NCBI GenBank assembly: GCA_020442165.1
Contig: JAGRKV010000054.1
Coordinates: 62,001-126,000 of the forward strand
Reading direction: 5' to 3'
Length of the DNA stretch: 64,000 bases
Origin: Hyphomicrobiaceae bacterium
Lineage (GTDB): Bacteria > Pseudomonadota > Alphaproteobacteria > Rhizobiales > Hyphomicrobiaceae
Shown one piece after another: positions 43,124 to 52,271 of this stretch (position 1 is its first letter; each line of letters opens with the position of its first letter). The notes below the pieces were generated by a model that saw nothing but the letters and a program-made list of their open reading frames with translations, did not search any database and was not told where the DNA came from. The position numbers were made by a program, and so were the translations under genes.

Positions 43124-45046
43124 TCAGATATCCCGCTCAGCGTCGGCATTCGCTTGCTCGTAGGCTTCGCCCGCCAGCAGCCACTCTTCTTCGGCAGTCT
43201 CCAGCTGCTTGGCGAGTTGACCGCGTGTGATGACAGCTTTTTGCGCGCGTTCGGGCTGCTGTACGTAGAGGTCTCCATCGGCCAGCAGAGCATCGAGTTT
43301 GCCAAGCTCGGACATGAGCCGCGTGACCGTCTTCTCTGCTGTGTCCATGGCCTTCTTGAGTGGGGCCAGTTCGGCACGTCGTTCCGCCGCGGCACGGCGT
43401 TGGTCGGCGCGGTTTTGACTGCCCGTCCGTTGAGCTTCGGCTGTTGCCGCTGCCGCTTCGTTGCCGCGACTGCGCGCACCGCGTTCCGCCAGTAGTTCCG
43501 CCCGGTAGCTGTCGATGTCGCCGTCGTAGTTTTTCACCGTGCCGTTCTTGACGAGCCATAACCGGTCGGCCGTGGCAGCAACCAGGTGGCGGTCATGACT
43601 GATGAGTATGACGGCCCCCTCATACGCCATCAGCGCATGTATGAGTGCTTCGCGGCTGTCGACATCCAGATGGTTGGTCGGCTCGTCCAGGATCAGCAGA
43701 TGCGGCTTGTGGAAGGCGGTGAGCGCCAGCAGCAGCCGGGCCTTCTCGCCGCCGGAAAGATTGGCGCACTTGGTGTCGGCCTTCTCAATGCCGAAGCCGA
43801 ATGTGCCAAGCCTCGTGCGCCGCTGTGCCTCGGTGGCTTCAGCCATCAGATCGACCATGTAGTCGTAAGGTGTGCGCTGCGGGTTGAGTTCGTCGAGCTG
43901 GTGCTGCGCAAAATAGCCGACCTCGATCCTGGCCGCGCCAAGCACACGACCATGCGAGGGCGCAAGCTTGCCGGAAATCAGCTTGGCGAAGGTGGATTTG
44001 CCGTTGCCGTTCTGCCCGAGCAGCGCGATGCGGTCATCCTGGTCGATCCTGAGATCGAGATTTGAAAGGATGGCAGGACCATCGCCATAGCTGGCAGCCG
44101 CCGCCTCCAGACGCAGTATGGGGCTGGCGATGAGCTTCTCTGGACTGGGCAGCAGGAAAGGTGCGACGTGCTCGTCGACCTGCTCGGCGATCGGCTGCAT
44201 CTTGGCCAGTGCCTTGACGCGGCTTTGCGCCTGCCGGGCCTTGGTCGCTTTCGCCTTGAAGCGGTCGATGAATACCTGGATGCGGCGGCGCTCGTCGTCC
44301 TGCTTCTTCTTGAGTTTCATTTCCAGGCGTTGGCGCTCGCGCCGTGTCTCCTCGAACGTATCGTAGCCACCCGAGTAGAGCGTCAGCCGGCCGCGTTCCA
44401 GGTGCAGGATCGAGGAGACAGCGCTGTTGAGCAGATCTCGGTCATGGCTGACGATGAGCACGGTGTGCGGATAGGACCGCAGATAGCTCTCCAGCCACAG
44501 CGTGCCTTCAAGATCGAGATAGTTGGTCGGCTCGTCGAGCAGCAGCAGTTCAGGCTCCAGGAACAGCACCGATGCAAGCGCCACACGCATGCGCCAGCCG
44601 CCGGAAAAGGCACGGCAGGGCTGGCGTTGCGCTGCCTCGTCGAAGCCAAGGCCGGCGAGGATCTGAGCCGCGCGGGCGGGTGCTGAATGGGCATCGATGT
44701 CTATAAGCCGGATCTGGATTTCGGCAATGCGGTGCGGATCGGTTGCCGTTTCCGCTTCAGCCAGCAGCGCAGCACGCTCTGCATCCGTCGAAAGTACCCA
44801 GTCGATAAGGCTGATCTCGCCGCCGGGCGCTTCCTGCGCGACATAACCCATACGATGGTTTCGCGGCAGCCCGATCGAGCCCGAATCCGCAGCCAACTCT
44901 CCGGTAATCAGCCGCAGCAGTGTCGTTTTGCCAGCGCCGTTGCGGCCGACGAGGCCGACCTTGTGGCCGGCGGGGATTGCCACGGTGGCACCCTCGAGGA
45001 TCGGCTTGCCGGCGATACGGAAGACGAGATCATTGATGTGGAGCAT
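43124..45046 (-). CDS. ABC-F family ATPase (YheS-like)
   Basis: A 640-residue soluble protein with two ABC domains and no membrane part, typical of ABC-F translation factors that act at the ribosomal E site. First domain: Walker A GRNGAGKTT, signature FSGGWRMR, Walker B LLLLDEPTNYLD. Second: GQNGNGKST, LSGGEKAR, LLILDEPTNHLD. The inter-domain P-site tRNA interaction linker is the Lys/Arg-rich helix near residues 235-285. The C-terminal 100 residues form a coiled coil (RAAAERRAELAPLKKAMDTAEKTV). Arrangement and tail suit YheS- or Uup-like factors more than antibiotic-resistance types. It is followed on its strand by an intergenic region with the structured element. Confidence 0.93.
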   Translation of the reverse strand: MLHINDLVFRIAGKPILEGATVAIPAGHKVGLVGRNGAGKTTLLRLITGELAADSGSIGLPRNHRMGYVAQEAPGGEISLIDWVLSTDAERAALLAEAETATDPHRIAEIQIRLIDIDAHSAPARAAQILAGLGFDEAAQRQPCRAFSGGWRMRVALASVLFLEPELLLLDEPTNYLDLEGTLWLESYLRSYPHTVLIVSHDRDLLNSAVSSILHLERGRLTLYSGGYDTFEETRRERQRLEMKLKKKQDDERRRIQVFIDRFKAKATKARQAQSRVKALAKMQPIAEQVDEHVAPFLLPSPEKLIASPILRLEAAAASYGDGPAILSNLDLRIDQDDRIALLGQNGNGKSTFAKLISGKLAPSHGRVLGAARIEVGYFAQHQLDELNPQRTPYDYMVDLMAEATEAQRRTRLGTFGFGIEKADTKCANLSGGEKARLLLALTAFHKPHLLILDEPTNHLDVDSREALIHALMAYEGAVILISHDRHLVAATADRLWLVKNGTVKNYDGDIDSYRAELLAERGARSRGNEAAAATAEAQRTGSQNRADQRRAAAERRAELAPLKKAMDTAEKTVTRLMSELGKLDALLADGDLYVQQPERAQKAVITRGQLAKQLETAEEEWLLAGEAYEQANADAERDI

Positions 45047-45073
45047 ATGTGGCGGCCCAGGATCGGCTGCGCG

Positions 45074-45424
45074 TCAGTTGGCAATGCCAAAGCGCGCAAG
45101 GATGCGGACCATGGCGAAATAGGCGGCAGCCGTCAAACCCGCCGCAATGGCGAGGCTTGGCCAGAAGCTCCAGCCGGCGCGCAACAGCCACGGCAAGGCG
45201 ATGAAAAAGACAAGCGACGGCAGCACCAGCCAGAATATGTCGGTTGCAAGCGCGGCAATGCGCTCGGTGTCGCCGGTATCAAACCACAGCCAGATGATGG
45301 CGATGAGCGACGTCAAGGGTAGCGACGCGACCAGCGCGCCAAACAACGTGGAGCGCTTGGCGATTTCTGCAATGGCGACGATCAGCAAAGCCGTGACGGC
45401 AAATTTGACCCCGGTCTGCAGCAT
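45074..45424 (-). CDS. DUF3147 family membrane protein
   Basis: A 116-residue polytopic membrane protein with about four helices. The pattern of VKFAVTALLIVAIAEIAKRSTLFGALVASLPLTSLIAIIWLW and the later FWLVLPSLVFFIALPWLLRAGWSFWPSLAIAA matches DUF3147, a family of small inner-membrane proteins of unknown function. The ATG at 45424 lies 6 bases after the stop of the GYF-domain gene on the same strand, and the gene ends 27 bases before the ABC-F start, so the three genes are very likely one operon. Confidence 0.85.
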   Translation of the reverse strand: MLQTGVKFAVTALLIVAIAEIAKRSTLFGALVASLPLTSLIAIIWLWFDTGDTERIAALATDIFWLVLPSLVFFIALPWLLRAGWSFWPSLAIAAGLTAAAYFAMVRILARFGIAN

Positions 45425-45430
45425 GGAAAT

Positions 45431-47092
45431 TTAGCCGGCAACGACGGGACGAAGCGTTTCAAACAGTAGCCGCTCCTGCACGGCGCTGTCTGAAATGGCG
45501 ATGTGGGCCTGAAACCATTCACGCACCATTTTGCACACGCGATCGGCTGGCGCCTTCGCCAGCGCCTTGGGGTCTGCGAAGAGCTGCAGGTCGGCTTGGC
45601 TCCAGCCAAGCTTGCCCAGTTCGGCGGCGAGCACGTCGTAATCTTCCTTCTTCGGCCGATTGTGCGAGGCCGGAGCGGTCTTGCCTGCATCGACTGCTTC
45701 GAACACGGCGATTGCTTGCGCCTCAAGCGGCTTTGCTTCCTGCGGCTGATCGAACAGGTCGATGATGGCAGGGTTGGCCTCACCCTGGCTGATGAAACCG
45801 TAGCAGACGTTTGCGCCGCGGCTGGAGAGCGACTGCAGATTTGCAAGGAAAGCGTCGGCAATGCCCTTGAGTTTGGTGGTATCGGCCTTGAGCGCGTTCT
45901 CCGCGTTGCGGCGGCGGAGTGCGACCATCGCCTCGACCATGTGCTTGGTGGCGTCCCGTTCGGGCTGCCGGGCGTCGATCAGCTTGGCCGCTTCTCCAAT
46001 CTGCTCCTTGTACCAGTCTGAATGCTCTTTCTTCATGTAAGTCCAAAGAGCGCTCTTCTGATAGCGGGCATCGAGCGTTGCGGTTGTCGTGCTCACCGGC
46101 GACTGAGGTGGCGGCGCGGGAGGTATCTGCGCAGCTGTCGGAGCCATCACGGCTTCGGGCGTCACGATCGTCCCCACAGGTGCGGGCGGTTTTTCATTCG
46201 CCTGTTGGACAGCCGCTGGCGGCGGCTTAGCCGGTGCCGCCGGTTTCGGTTTGTTCATTACTGCCGTCGCAACGGGTTTGGCTTTGACGACCGGCACCGT
46301 TGAGGGCTTCTCTGCCAATCCCGCCAGTTGCAGGATGGCATCTTTGTGCGTGTAGATGTAGGCGCCGCTGCCTCCGATCATCGCGATAAGCAGGCTTGCC
46401 ATGACAAGGCGCTTTGCAGCACTGGGACGGCGAACCTCGTCGTCAACGTGAGGCTGAGTGACCGCGGCGCGATTGGCAGCATCACGATCGCCACTATGCC
46501 GGCGCGAGGGCGCCGTGATCGTTGGCTGATGTGTGATCGGCCCGTTGTCGACGGTTGCGGAAGGGGCGGCGGTTCCTGCCGCAGCGGCCGGACCGGCTGT
46601 AGGCGCCGCCCATCTGGAAGACGGTTCACCAGGCTGCACAGGGTTGGCCGTTGCACCACCGCTGCCACTGGAGCGAAATGGTGATGCCGTGTCCTCGTGC
46701 GCAACGGCTTTTTCCGGACGTTGTTCTCGCGCGGCTTCGGCGGAGCGAGCCTCTGCGCCACCACTGGCCGCCATAGCCGCGCTGGGGGCACTCTTGCCAC
46801 TTTGGTTCCCGCTGGAAGCGGCTTCCGCCGTCCGCTCGCGAGGCGCCTGCTCCGCCTTGGACTCGGGCGGCGCGGCAGGAGCGCTTGGCAGAGAAGGGGC
46901 AGGAGCTGCGGTTGGCGGCGGGAAAATGGCGGTTGCCGGCTGCCAGTCCGTGAAACCAGGGCGCCAAATAAGATCCGACGGTTTCAAATGGCCATTAGTG
47001 ACGAACAGGCGCATCTCGACGTCCGAAATCGGTCCATGCTGCTGCCCATCGCGCGCGATGTACCACTGGATCTCGGAAGCGTTATCCGTCAT
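45431..47092 (-). CDS. GYF_2 (DUF4339) domain protein with single membrane span
   Basis: A 553-residue protein. Residues 5-55 are a GYF_2 domain (WYIARDGQQHGPISDVEMRLFVTNGHLKPSDLIWRPGFTDWQPA), a proline-peptide-binding type module with the WYI..GPIS pattern. A disordered Ala/Pro/Ser-rich stretch follows to about 225, then one transmembrane helix (ASLLIAMIGGSGAYIYTHK), a second Pro-rich linker, and a helical C-terminal domain (about residues 345-550) of unknown type. The GYF_2 domain would be cytoplasmic and the C-terminal domain outside. It is the first gene in an apparent operon with DUF3147 and ABC-F genes. Its role is unknown. Confidence 0.82.
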   Translation of the reverse strand: MTDNASEIQWYIARDGQQHGPISDVEMRLFVTNGHLKPSDLIWRPGFTDWQPATAIFPPPTAAPAPSLPSAPAAPPESKAEQAPRERTAEAASSGNQSGKSAPSAAMAASGGAEARSAEAAREQRPEKAVAHEDTASPFRSSGSGGATANPVQPGEPSSRWAAPTAGPAAAAGTAAPSATVDNGPITHQPTITAPSRRHSGDRDAANRAAVTQPHVDDEVRRPSAAKRLVMASLLIAMIGGSGAYIYTHKDAILQLAGLAEKPSTVPVVKAKPVATAVMNKPKPAAPAKPPPAAVQQANEKPPAPVGTIVTPEAVMAPTAAQIPPAPPPQSPVSTTTATLDARYQKSALWTYMKKEHSDWYKEQIGEAAKLIDARQPERDATKHMVEAMVALRRRNAENALKADTTKLKGIADAFLANLQSLSSRGANVCYGFISQGEANPAIIDLFDQPQEAKPLEAQAIAVFEAVDAGKTAPASHNRPKKEDYDVLAAELGKLGWSQADLQLFADPKALAKAPADRVCKMVREWFQAHIAISDSAVQERLLFETLRPVVAG

Positions 47093-47442
47093 TTAGGCTC
47101 GTCCGTCCCCGCATCAAACCCCGCGATAGCCGCAGCCCGTCGCAGCCGCACCGCACATCTAAGTGATATGCCAGAGCCGACTTTTTGGGCCGAACATGGC
47201 TCAACGTCAATCCGAGACCGCGGATTTCCCGGGGGTAGCTGCACCGGCCCGGCCACGCTCGCCGACTGCGCCGATATCGCGCAACACGTTGTGTTGAACC
47301 CAAGAACCGGGCAAGAGCGCGGCGAGATCGTTGCCGCGTCATGATATTTGCCCGCTGGCCTGCTTGAAGGTGCCTTTCGTGGGGGCTATAAGGCGCCGCG
47401 ATTGAAAACATCCGAAATCAGGCATATCGAGAGACAAAACAC
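47093..47442. other. Divergent intergenic region upstream of ndk
   Basis: About 350 bases between the GYF-domain gene and ndk that presumably hold promoters for both. I see no gene or strong hairpin in it. Confidence 0.45.
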
Positions 47443-47865
47443 ATGGCCATTGAGCGCACCTTCTCCATCATCAAGCCGGACGCGACGCAACGCAATTTGA
47501 CCGGCGCCATCAACGCGGTCATCGAGAAGGCTGGCTTGCGGATCGTCGGCCAGAAGCGCGTGCGCTGGACCCGTGCCCAGGCCCAGAAGTTCTATGAGGA
47601 GCACGCCGCGCGCCCGTTCTATGGCGAACTCGTCGACTTCATGACGTCAGGTCCGATCGTGCTTCAGGTGCTGGAGGGCGAGGGCGCCATTGCCAAATAT
47701 CGCGAAGTAATGGGCGCGACCGACCCGAAGGAAGCCGCCGAGGGCACCATCCGCAAGCAGTTCGCCGTGTCGAAGGGCGAGAACTCCACGCATGGCTCTG
47801 ACAGCCCGGCGTCGGCTGAACGCGAGATCGCGCTCAACTTCCGGCTCGACGAGATTGTCGGCTAG
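47443..47865 (+). CDS. ndk: Nucleoside diphosphate kinase
   Basis: Transfers the gamma-phosphate among nucleoside triphosphates through a phosphohistidine. A 140-residue protein of standard length, with [20 protein letters not shown] at the start, [10 protein letters not shown] for nucleotide binding, and the active-site His in [16 protein letters not shown] (H117). The ATG at 47443 has GAGAGA about 8 bases before it. It is a single-gene unit, ended by a clear terminator at 47915. The P450 gene is convergent from the other side, and a second palindrome lies between. Confidence 0.97.
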   Translation: MAIERTFSIIKPDATQRNLTGAINAVIEKAGLRIVGQKRVRWTRAQAQKFYEEHAARPFYGELVDFMTSGPIVLQVLEGEGAIAKYREVMGATDPKEAAEGTIRKQFAVSKGENSTHGSDSPASAEREIALNFRLDEIVG

Positions 47866-47914
47866 GCCAAGTGCCCCGTTCACGCGGCTCGACAACGCGC
47901 AATAGAAGATTATG

Positions 47915-47949
47915 CGGGCGGCATCCCACGGTGCCGCCCGTTTTGCTTT
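47915..47949 (+). terminator. Rho-independent terminator of ndk
   Basis: CGGGCGGCA (47915-47923) and TGCCGCCCG (47932-47940) form a perfect 9-bp stem with an 8-base loop, followed by TTTTGCTTT. Confidence 0.92.
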
Positions 47950-48011
47950 CAGCTGCCGCTCGGCTGGCCCGCCGATAAATTTCGACAATGCCCTAGATCT
48001 CGGTGCAGCAA

Positions 48012-48057
48012 TGAACAAGACAACGCCGGCGATCTCTCGCCGGCGTTGTCTTGTTCA
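48012..48057. repeat. 21-bp perfect hairpin between ndk and the P450 gene
   Basis: TGAACAAGACAACGCC... at 48012-48032 is exactly complementary to 48037-48057 around a TCTC loop (48033-48036). It lies 29 bases beyond the P450 stop codon and 146 beyond ndk. It may be a bidirectional terminator, though neither side has a clean T tract. Confidence 0.85.
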
Positions 48058-48085
48058 ATCAATTCTCGGTTGCCTTGCAGCAGGT

Positions 48086-49447
48086 TCACCCCAGCTCGTG
48101 CATCTTGAACATCAGGCCGCCTTTGGGTGTCAGTGTCACCGTGGCGTTGATGCCCGCTGGCATTGGGCCGACGTATTCGGGGCGGAAGCGGCGCAGCAGC
48201 AATGCCAGCGCAAGCGTGTTCTCCACCTGGCTCATGGCGCCGCCAATGCAGGAGCGTTTGCCTGCACCAAACGGGATATAGGAATACTTCACCTGCCGCT
48301 TGGCGGACTTATCCATCCAGCGCTCGGGGCGGAACTCTTCCGGTTCATCCCAGAAGCGGGCGTTATGGTGTGCCGAATAGCCAAACAGCACAATGCGGTC
48401 GCCGGCCTTGATTTCCTTGCCACCGATGACGTCGTCCTGCGCGGCAACACGGATCAGGCCCCAGACCGGCGGATAAAGCCGCATGGTCTCCTGGATGACG
48501 GAGCGCGTGTAGACGAGCGCGGTATAATCGGCAGCGGTCGGTTCGCGGTCGCCCAGAACCTCCTCGCTCTCCTTGATAACCCGCGCCGCAGCTTCAGGAT
48601 GTGTCGACAGAAGATAGAGCGCCCACGCAAGAGTAAGCGCGGTGGTCTCAGTGCCAGCCCACAGATACTGCTTGATCTCGTCGATCGCCTGCTGCTGGTC
48701 GAATTCCGGGATGTCGGGATCGGCCACGCATGCTTCGATGATCTTCAACAGCGTCTTCTCGCGGTGATCGCGCGGGTCTGCCGCCATGACCGCCGGTGGC
48801 ACGTCGGCCCACGCTTGCATGGCCTTGGCCGCATCAAATTCGGTCGCCTCGTAGGTATCGCCCGACTTCTTCTTCTCGCGGATGCCCTTGTGCTCCTGCA
48901 CATCCGTATAGGTCTTCACATACTTGAAGACGACGTGAGGATTGAACGGCATGTCACGGTCGAATAGCGCCTTGCAGATCATGTCAGCGGCAAGCGTCCA
49001 GGTCTGCTCGACCATCTCGAACGCCTCGCCCGACTTTGAGTACTGCGCCCACTGCTCCATCTTCTGCTTGATTGCCGCGGTGAAGAACGGGATGTAGTCG
49101 GCAAACGCATCCGGGTGGAACGCCGGCTGCTGCGGCATGCGGATCTTCTGCCACAGCGCTCCATCGTTGGTAATCATCGATTTGCCGAAGATCGGCTTCA
49201 GGCCGTCGAAGTACTTGATGTAGTTGTCCGCCTTCGACACCAGAACATGCTTGAACAGTTCCGGTTCGGTAATCAGCACAACGCGCTCCGATCCCATGTT
49301 GACCGGAATGACGGGGCCATACCGCTCCGCCATCTTCAGCATGATTGCCATGGGGTTGTCGGTGTTGCCCTTGAGCAGCGGCGTCAGTTTGAACCAGACG
49401 CTCTGCTCTTCGCCGAGCTGCTGCGCGTGCGCTTGGATCGCGTTCAT
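48086..49447 (-). CDS. Cytochrome P450
   Basis: A 453-residue soluble monooxygenase. Diagnostic motifs: I-helix AGTETT (264-269) for oxygen activation, K-helix ETMR (E320-R323), FRPERW region, and the haem loop FGAGKRSCIGG with the proximal Cys 400. The N-terminus has no membrane anchor. The sequence style (YLWAGTETTALTLAWALYLLSTHPEA, RLYPPVWGLIR) resembles bacterial CYP4/CYP102-haem-domain-like P450s that hydroxylate fatty acids or terpenoids; the substrate is not known. No ferredoxin or reductase gene is adjacent, so it depends on partners elsewhere. The gene is isolated, with a 494-base gap upstream. Confidence 0.95.
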   Translation of the reverse strand: MNAIQAHAQQLGEEQSVWFKLTPLLKGNTDNPMAIMLKMAERYGPVIPVNMGSERVVLITEPELFKHVLVSKADNYIKYFDGLKPIFGKSMITNDGALWQKIRMPQQPAFHPDAFADYIPFFTAAIKQKMEQWAQYSKSGEAFEMVEQTWTLAADMICKALFDRDMPFNPHVVFKYVKTYTDVQEHKGIREKKKSGDTYEATEFDAAKAMQAWADVPPAVMAADPRDHREKTLLKIIEACVADPDIPEFDQQQAIDEIKQYLWAGTETTALTLAWALYLLSTHPEAAARVIKESEEVLGDREPTAADYTALVYTRSVIQETMRLYPPVWGLIRVAAQDDVIGGKEIKAGDRIVLFGYSAHHNARFWDEPEEFRPERWMDKSAKRQVKYSYIPFGAGKRSCIGGAMSQVENTLALALLLRRFRPEYVGPMPAGINATVTLTPKGGLMFKMHELG

Positions 49448-49941
49448 TCAAAGGTCTCCGGACCATGCGCGGCATGCAAAACGGCCGCCGCGCCATTCTT
49501 GAGAAGTTCGTCGCTCGCCGCCCTCGGCCAAGGTCCGCTCCCCGTTGTGCAGGCCGCGCCAGCCAGGGCAGACGCAAGCTCTCTTTCTTCTTGGCGCCGA
49601 ATATTACATCTGCGCGAAATACAAAAACCAATGCCTCGCAACCGCCGGAACGGTTGCAAGTTTGGTGCTCCCGTACCACCACAGATCCGCAGGTGTCCAT
49701 GTAACTGGTCAAGCTGGCGCAAGTTTAGCGCTGGCCGTGGTCGAAAAGGCCACGCACAGTTCGTCTAGCTTCTTGCTTGAAATGTTGCGAGATCAATGCT
49801 TTGCGCTGGTTAATCGGTCGGGCGCGCTGCTGCGACTTGCCGCAGCCGTCAACCAGTTGAAGCCGATCACGGTGTCTTGATCGGGCAGGCTATTTGCCAA
49901 TGCCTCGGGCTGAGGTGCTCGCGCCCTGCGAGGATAATTAA
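49448..49941. other. Intergenic region between purN and P450 genes
   Basis: 494 bases with no convincing reading frame, RNA fold or repeat. The part next to 49448 should hold the P450 promoter. Confidence 0.5.
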
Positions 49942-50601
49942 TTAGCGCCGCAGGGCAGGGCTGAAGAGAGGCGGTGGCGGATCGTCGGGATGATGCCGGG
50001 TCACCTCCTCGTCCTCCACCGTCACGGCACCCGAGGCGACGAGGCTGAGCGCATGAGGGTAAAGTTTGTGCTCGGCAGCCAGGACGCGCTGGGCCAGCGA
50101 TTCGGGCGTGTCTCCTGCCAGAACGGCGACGGCGGCTTGCGCGATGATTGGCCCGGTATCCATTTCCAGCCGCACGAAATGAACCGTGCAGCCGTGAATG
50201 CGGACGCCGTCGCGCAAGGCCCGCTCATGAGTGTCGAGCCCAGGAAATGACGGCAATAGCGAAGGGTGGATGTTGAGCTGACGGTTCTTCCACCGGTCCA
50301 CGAAGCCGCCCGTCAGCATCCGCATGAAACCGGCATTGCAGATGAGATCAACCTTGGCGTCGAGAAGGGCCTGATGCAGCTTGGCCTCGAACGCCATCCG
50401 GGTGGCAAAATCCTTGTGGTCGATGACGACAGTTGCGATGCCGGCCTGCTGGGCCAGCGCTATGCCGCCCGCGCTTGGCCGATTGGAAATCACGACCGCG
50501 ATTTCCGCAGGGTATTCGGGCGCACGCGCAGCCTCGATCAGCGACACCATGTTGGAGCCGCGCCCGGAAATGAGAATACCGACACGCTTCTTCATGCTCA
50601 T
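49942..50601 (-). CDS. purN: Phosphoribosylglycinamide formyltransferase
   Basis: Third step of purine synthesis, transferring formyl from 10-formyltetrahydrofolate to GAR. 219 residues. ILISGRGSNMVSLIEAA begins the Rossmann-like fold; the catalytic N-H-D triad is in CNAGFMRML (Asn), NIHPSLLPSF (His) and MDTGPIIAQA (Asp). The C-terminal 20 residues are a Pro-rich extension. The start at 50601 (MSMKKRVG) or the ATG two codons later is acceptable. It follows purM on the same strand, as is usual, but with a 280-base gap here that contains another small ORF. Confidence 0.96.
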   Translation of the reverse strand: MSMKKRVGILISGRGSNMVSLIEAARAPEYPAEIAVVISNRPSAGGIALAQQAGIATVVIDHKDFATRMAFEAKLHQALLDAKVDLICNAGFMRMLTGGFVDRWKNRQLNIHPSLLPSFPGLDTHERALRDGVRIHGCTVHFVRLEMDTGPIIAQAAVAVLAGDTPESLAQRVLAAEHKLYPHALSLVASGAVTVEDEEVTRHHPDDPPPPLFSPALRR

Positions 50602-50696
50602 GCGAGGTGATTACGGCGTTTCGCCATGGCTGCAAAGCCCCGTCGTCCGGGATGGCGCAACAAGTCTGTGCATGGTTGCGCGCTGGACCTCCCCCG

Positions 50697-50885
50697 TTAC
50701 CGCGCCCTGGCGTCGCTGCCGCCAAACATGTTCGCCGCACCCCACATCAGCTGGCCAAGCGCATGTCCGCCGAAGTAGCTCGTGACGATGAGCTGCGGTT
50801 CGTTGGGGTCCCACAGAGAGAACGCGCGCCCGATGACCGGCAGCGTCGGCAGCATTGCGGCGTTACGCCACCCCGGACGTGTCAC
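50697..50885 (-). CDS. Possible small protein between purM and purN
   Basis: A 62-residue frame that starts at a GTG (50883-50885) overlapping the purM TGA stop by the GTGA pattern typical of translational coupling. An internal ATG at 50855 would give 52 residues. The composition after that point looks like real protein: [18 protein letters not shown], then [17 protein letters not shown], then [10 protein letters not shown], with Trp, Phe and Tyr well spread and a mildly hydrophobic, Gly-rich end. I do not recognise it. It fills most of the gap between purM and purN and would belong to their operon. Confidence 0.45.
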   Translation of the reverse strand: MTRPGWRNAAMLPTLPVIGRAFSLWDPNEPQLIVTSYFGGHALGQLMWGAANMFGGSDARAR

Positions 50886-52012
50886 GCGAGCCGCAGGCTT
50901 CCCGTATAATCGACCGCCCAGGCGTCGCCCTTGCCTTTTGCGTCGGATCGCTCACCAGTCGGTGGAATAATTTCCCCCAGAACGGTTGGAGTTTCGCCCG
51001 CACCAGCGAGCGCATCCATGACCTCGCCGGCCCGCGCCCGGTCGGCGACGACCACCATGCCGATCCCACAGTTGAAGGTGCGCAGCATCTCCGCTGCATC
51101 AAGCCGGCCAACCTTTGCCAGCCAGCCGAACACCGGCGGCACCGCAATGTTGGAAAGGTCGACGCGGGCAGCAACTTCAGATGGCAGCACGCGTGGAAGA
51201 TTTTCCGAAAGCCCGCCGCCAGTGATGTGAGACAGCGCCTTGATGGCGCCACCCGGGCCGCCCCCGCCGGTTTCTTTCAACGCTGCCAGCAGTGGCCTGA
51301 CATAGATCCGCGTTGGCGCCAGCAGCGCGGTGGCCAATGTCGTGCCGGGCGCGAACGGGGAATCGTCATGCCAGCCGAGCCCGGCCTCCTTCACCAGCCT
51401 GCGCACTAGCGAGTAGCCGTTAGAATGCACGCCCGAGGAGGAAAGTCCTATAAGTACGTCGCCCACCGCCATGTCGCTTCGCGGCAACAGTTGCCCCCGC
51501 TCAGCAGCACCGACTGCGAAACCGGCAAGGTCGTAGTCGCCCGCCTGATACATGCCGGGCATTTCCGCCGTCTCGCCGCCGATCAGCGCCGCTCCGGCCT
51601 GCCGGCACCCCTCCGCGATGCCGCCGACAACCGCCTTGGCAACCGTCACGTCGAGCTTGCCGCAGGCAAAATAATCAAGGAAAAACAGAGACTCCGCGCC
51701 CTGGACAACAAGATCGTTGACGCACATGGCGACAAGATCGATGCCGATCGTGTCGTGCAGGCCCGTGTCGATGGCGATCTTCAGCTTGGTGCCGACGCCG
51801 TCGTTGGCCGCCACCAGGATCGGGTCGGTAAACCCAGCACCCTTGAGGTCGAACAGGCCGCCGAAGCCACCCAGATCGGCATCGGCCCCCGGTCGGCGGG
51901 TGGCCTTGACCAGCGGCTTGATGGCCTGCACAAGGGCATTGCCGGCATCGATGTCGACGCCGGAATCGCGGTATGTGATGGGGGCAGCAGCCGTTTTTTC
52001 GGTCGGAGCCAT
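50882..52012 (-). CDS. purM: Phosphoribosylformylglycinamidine cyclo-ligase
   Basis: AIR synthetase, fifth step of purine synthesis, closing the imidazole ring with ATP. 376 residues. [30 protein letters not shown] is the N-terminal glycine-rich loop region, followed by [54 protein letters not shown] and [16 protein letters not shown]. The ATG at 52012 (MAPTEKTA) has GAGG 5 bases before it; the frame continues another 111 codons upstream but that part is not protein-like. It precedes purN and overlaps the possible small ORF by 4 bases. DUF2066 on the other strand is divergent. Confidence 0.97.
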   Translation of the reverse strand: MAPTEKTAAAPITYRDSGVDIDAGNALVQAIKPLVKATRRPGADADLGGFGGLFDLKGAGFTDPILVAANDGVGTKLKIAIDTGLHDTIGIDLVAMCVNDLVVQGAESLFFLDYFACGKLDVTVAKAVVGGIAEGCRQAGAALIGGETAEMPGMYQAGDYDLAGFAVGAAERGQLLPRSDMAVGDVLIGLSSSGVHSNGYSLVRRLVKEAGLGWHDDSPFAPGTTLATALLAPTRIYVRPLLAALKETGGGGPGGAIKALSHITGGGLSENLPRVLPSEVAARVDLSNIAVPPVFGWLAKVGRLDAAEMLRTFNCGIGMVVVADRARAGEVMDALAGAGETPTVLGEIIPPTGERSDAKGKGDAWAVDYTGSLRLA

Positions 52013-52271
52013 GAAGCCTCGCTGAAGCTGCGGCTGGCCGCGCGGGGCCATGCGTAATGGGCCGGATGCGAATGGGCATTGCCCTCGTTCGTGGCCAGAA
52101 CGGTCAGGTTGACGGCCAGACCCCGGACATGGCCCGATCGGGGCGAAGTTGCGGGGTGGTAGCAGGTCGCCGGGAGGCCCGCAACCAGGACACCGGCGGG
52201 GTAGCCAAGTGGTGGTGGAAAGCCAAGCGCTGCCCACAAGCCGGTGAGCCAGATCCAGACGGAGGGGCACG

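Noticed and set aside
49444..49722. Minus-strand frame of about 92 residues upstream of the P450 gene
   Set aside because: No ribosome binding site and composition unlike real proteins; nothing supports translation.
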